Shown here one piece after another: positions 31,185-32,500 of a DNA stretch of 32,500 nt (position 1 is the stretch's first letter; each line of letters starts with the position of its first letter). Source of the DNA: Glandiceps talaboti (taxonomy: Eukaryota; Hemichordata; Enteropneusta; Spengelidae); the NCBI RefSeq assembly GCF_964340395.1, contig NC_135565.1, positions 6,921,642 through 6,954,141 on the forward strand, in the 5' to 3' direction. The position numbers were made by a program, and so were the translations under genes. The notes beneath the pieces are model-generated. The model had not been told where the DNA came from and did no database searches. It was given only the letters and a program-made list of their open reading frames with translations.

Positions 31185-31430
31185 CGTTGAACAAATGGTT
31201 AGAGTGGCCGGCTTGGAGTCACTGCCGTTTGTTTCTAAATGGCCAAAGTGCTGGGGCAAGATTTGAACAACGGTTGTGCCGCAGTCAACCCAGCTGTATA
31301 ATTGGGGACCTGGTAGGACAGAGGTTGCAATGTGAATGGTTTTATGAGCTTATAAAGGCTACAGTGGAGTGTATGAAGTACGAAGGGTCGTTGAGGAAGT
31401 ATAAATGACCGGTGTGACGCTATAGATCAA
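31185..31430 (+). mobile_element. SINE-like element (tRNA-like head, conserved tail)
   Basis: AATGGTTAGAGTGGCCGGCT resembles a tRNA A-box region, and the downstream block GGGCAAGATTTGAACAAC, then CAACCCAGCTGTATAATTGG and GGACCTGGTAGGACAGAGG, has the form of the central/3' domain of widespread metazoan SINEs. A clear B box and a poly-A tail are missing, so it is probably an old or internally altered copy. The 100-residue ORF across it is not meaningful. Confidence 0.55.
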
Positions 31431-32405
31431 TGCCAGGGGTACTAATTTTTAAATGCTTTGAGCTCAAAGTGTGAAAACGCTAGCAAAATGCTATTTTGAA
31501 ACTAACGTTAAATTGACATTTATGGCAGTAGGCCCTCATGACCAAATTACATCACAGGTTTTTTGTTCTGATTGTCTTCACTTTAATTAATTTCAAGATT
31601 AAGATAATTCCTAATTTCTAAAAATCGGCAATCACCAGGTATAACTCCGTGGTTAATTACCACGACAGAGATATTAAACCGCGAATACAATTTTAAGTGC
31701 TCATTGATCACAACCGATTGTGTTGTGTTGCTTGGTATACTTGTCTGTACTTTCAAACGAAAAAATGTAGATTTTCCACAAGTATATATAGTTCTTGGGT
31801 GCCTACATATTGCTAGAATATACGTCATTTAATTGTTGGTGTAGTTTTCAATTTAATTGAATCGTTTGAATTATTAATTTTCTAATTAAGGATATAATGT
31901 ATGGTATAGGAATACTGTGTTCGGACAATGAGTGTATGAACAACAATATAAAGGCCGGCAGTTATACCCGTATAGAGGGCCAACCGTTATTAACATCTGG
32001 TAGCTAGTGAGATTGGAATTAAATTGTTCTACATTTAACATGGTCAGAACGACTTAACATGTGTGTCAGCATTTTAATCTGTGGTCCAGTGGGTTTTGTT
32101 ATGGTGGACGCCTAATTAACATAATTCGTCTGACAACCGTTGCCGTTTTGGATATGCCTTACAAATCCATTCAAAACTTTATATTTCCCGCTCAAAAGCA
32201 CCCTACCTATTATATAGCCAAAAACCTATATTCTCAGCCAAGAATAATCTACGCGTGTCAATATATCGATCACTCACTCAACATATAGCTAAAATATCCA
32301 GAACATTTAGGCATGTGTATATATAATATAACATGCAGTAGACAGGCCATAGTGTTGTCGACATGTCAACGTGTATAGACAGCGGTAAACGCGATATACA
32401 GCAAG

Positions 32406-32408
<3 letters not shown>
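31431..32408. other. Intergenic stretch without recognisable gene
   Basis: AT-rich DNA with no supported feature. Confidence 0.5.
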
Positions 32409-32471
<63 letters not shown>

Positions 32472-32500
32472 GCACGCACACACATGTACATACATATATA
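32409..32500 (+). repeat. (CA)n microsatellite at the window edge
   Basis: About 30 CA units to 32468, then mixed CA/TACA repeats to the end. Confidence 0.95.

Noticed and set aside
31106-31408. 100-residue ORF
   Set aside because: It overlaps SINE-like sequence; open by chance.

Overview
This is a eukaryotic nuclear window with about 30 kb of non-coding, repeat-rich DNA. GT-AG introns, very long di- and tetranucleotide microsatellites, decayed non-LTR retrotransposons, a SINE-like copy and short foldback elements point to a marine invertebrate animal. I cannot name the species from sequence alone.

Only one gene is well supported. The last six exons found (1-4421, + strand) encode the C-terminal half (358 residues) of an organic anion transporting polypeptide (OATP/SLCO). 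It runs from TM7 through the Kazal-like, ten-cysteine extracellular loop to TM12, and ends in a cytoplasmic tail with a TSL terminus. Exon phases agree at every junction (1, 2, 0, 2, 1). The introns are loaded with microsatellites: one (CT)n forms the whole polypyrimidine tract of a 3' splice site, and several are complementary to repeats in other introns. A probable 3' UTR follows to about 5.9 kb.

From 6 to 32.5 kb I see no convincing host gene. The sequence is a palimpsest of mobile elements. Three retrotransposon relics lie between 10.3 and 15.6 kb: two + strand reverse transcriptase fragments (about 10.36-11.2 kb and 13.63-15.05 kb), and a - strand LINE seen as an endonuclease piece (15.35-15.57 kb) and an RT C-terminal piece (11.4-11.81 kb). 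A 260-bp repeat occurs twice in opposite orientation (6496 and 24958) with two differences. A 154-bp near-perfect palindrome (7774-7927) is flanked by a 9-bp target duplication. A SINE-like unit lies near 31.2-31.4 kb.

The most interesting signal is a family of very small hairpin insertions (24-36 bp) at 10.9, 11.2, 13.3, 15.5, 19.3 and 24.7 kb. Each has terminal inverted repeats of type CATAGAC...GTCTATG or CTCAGACC...GGTCTGAG and a 7-bp target site duplication. A 183-bp element at 23314-23496 has the second type of ends and a perfect 7-bp duplication, so it looks like the longer relative. Two hairpins interrupt recognisable retrotransposon coding sequence, and one has an unoccupied paralogous site inside the window.
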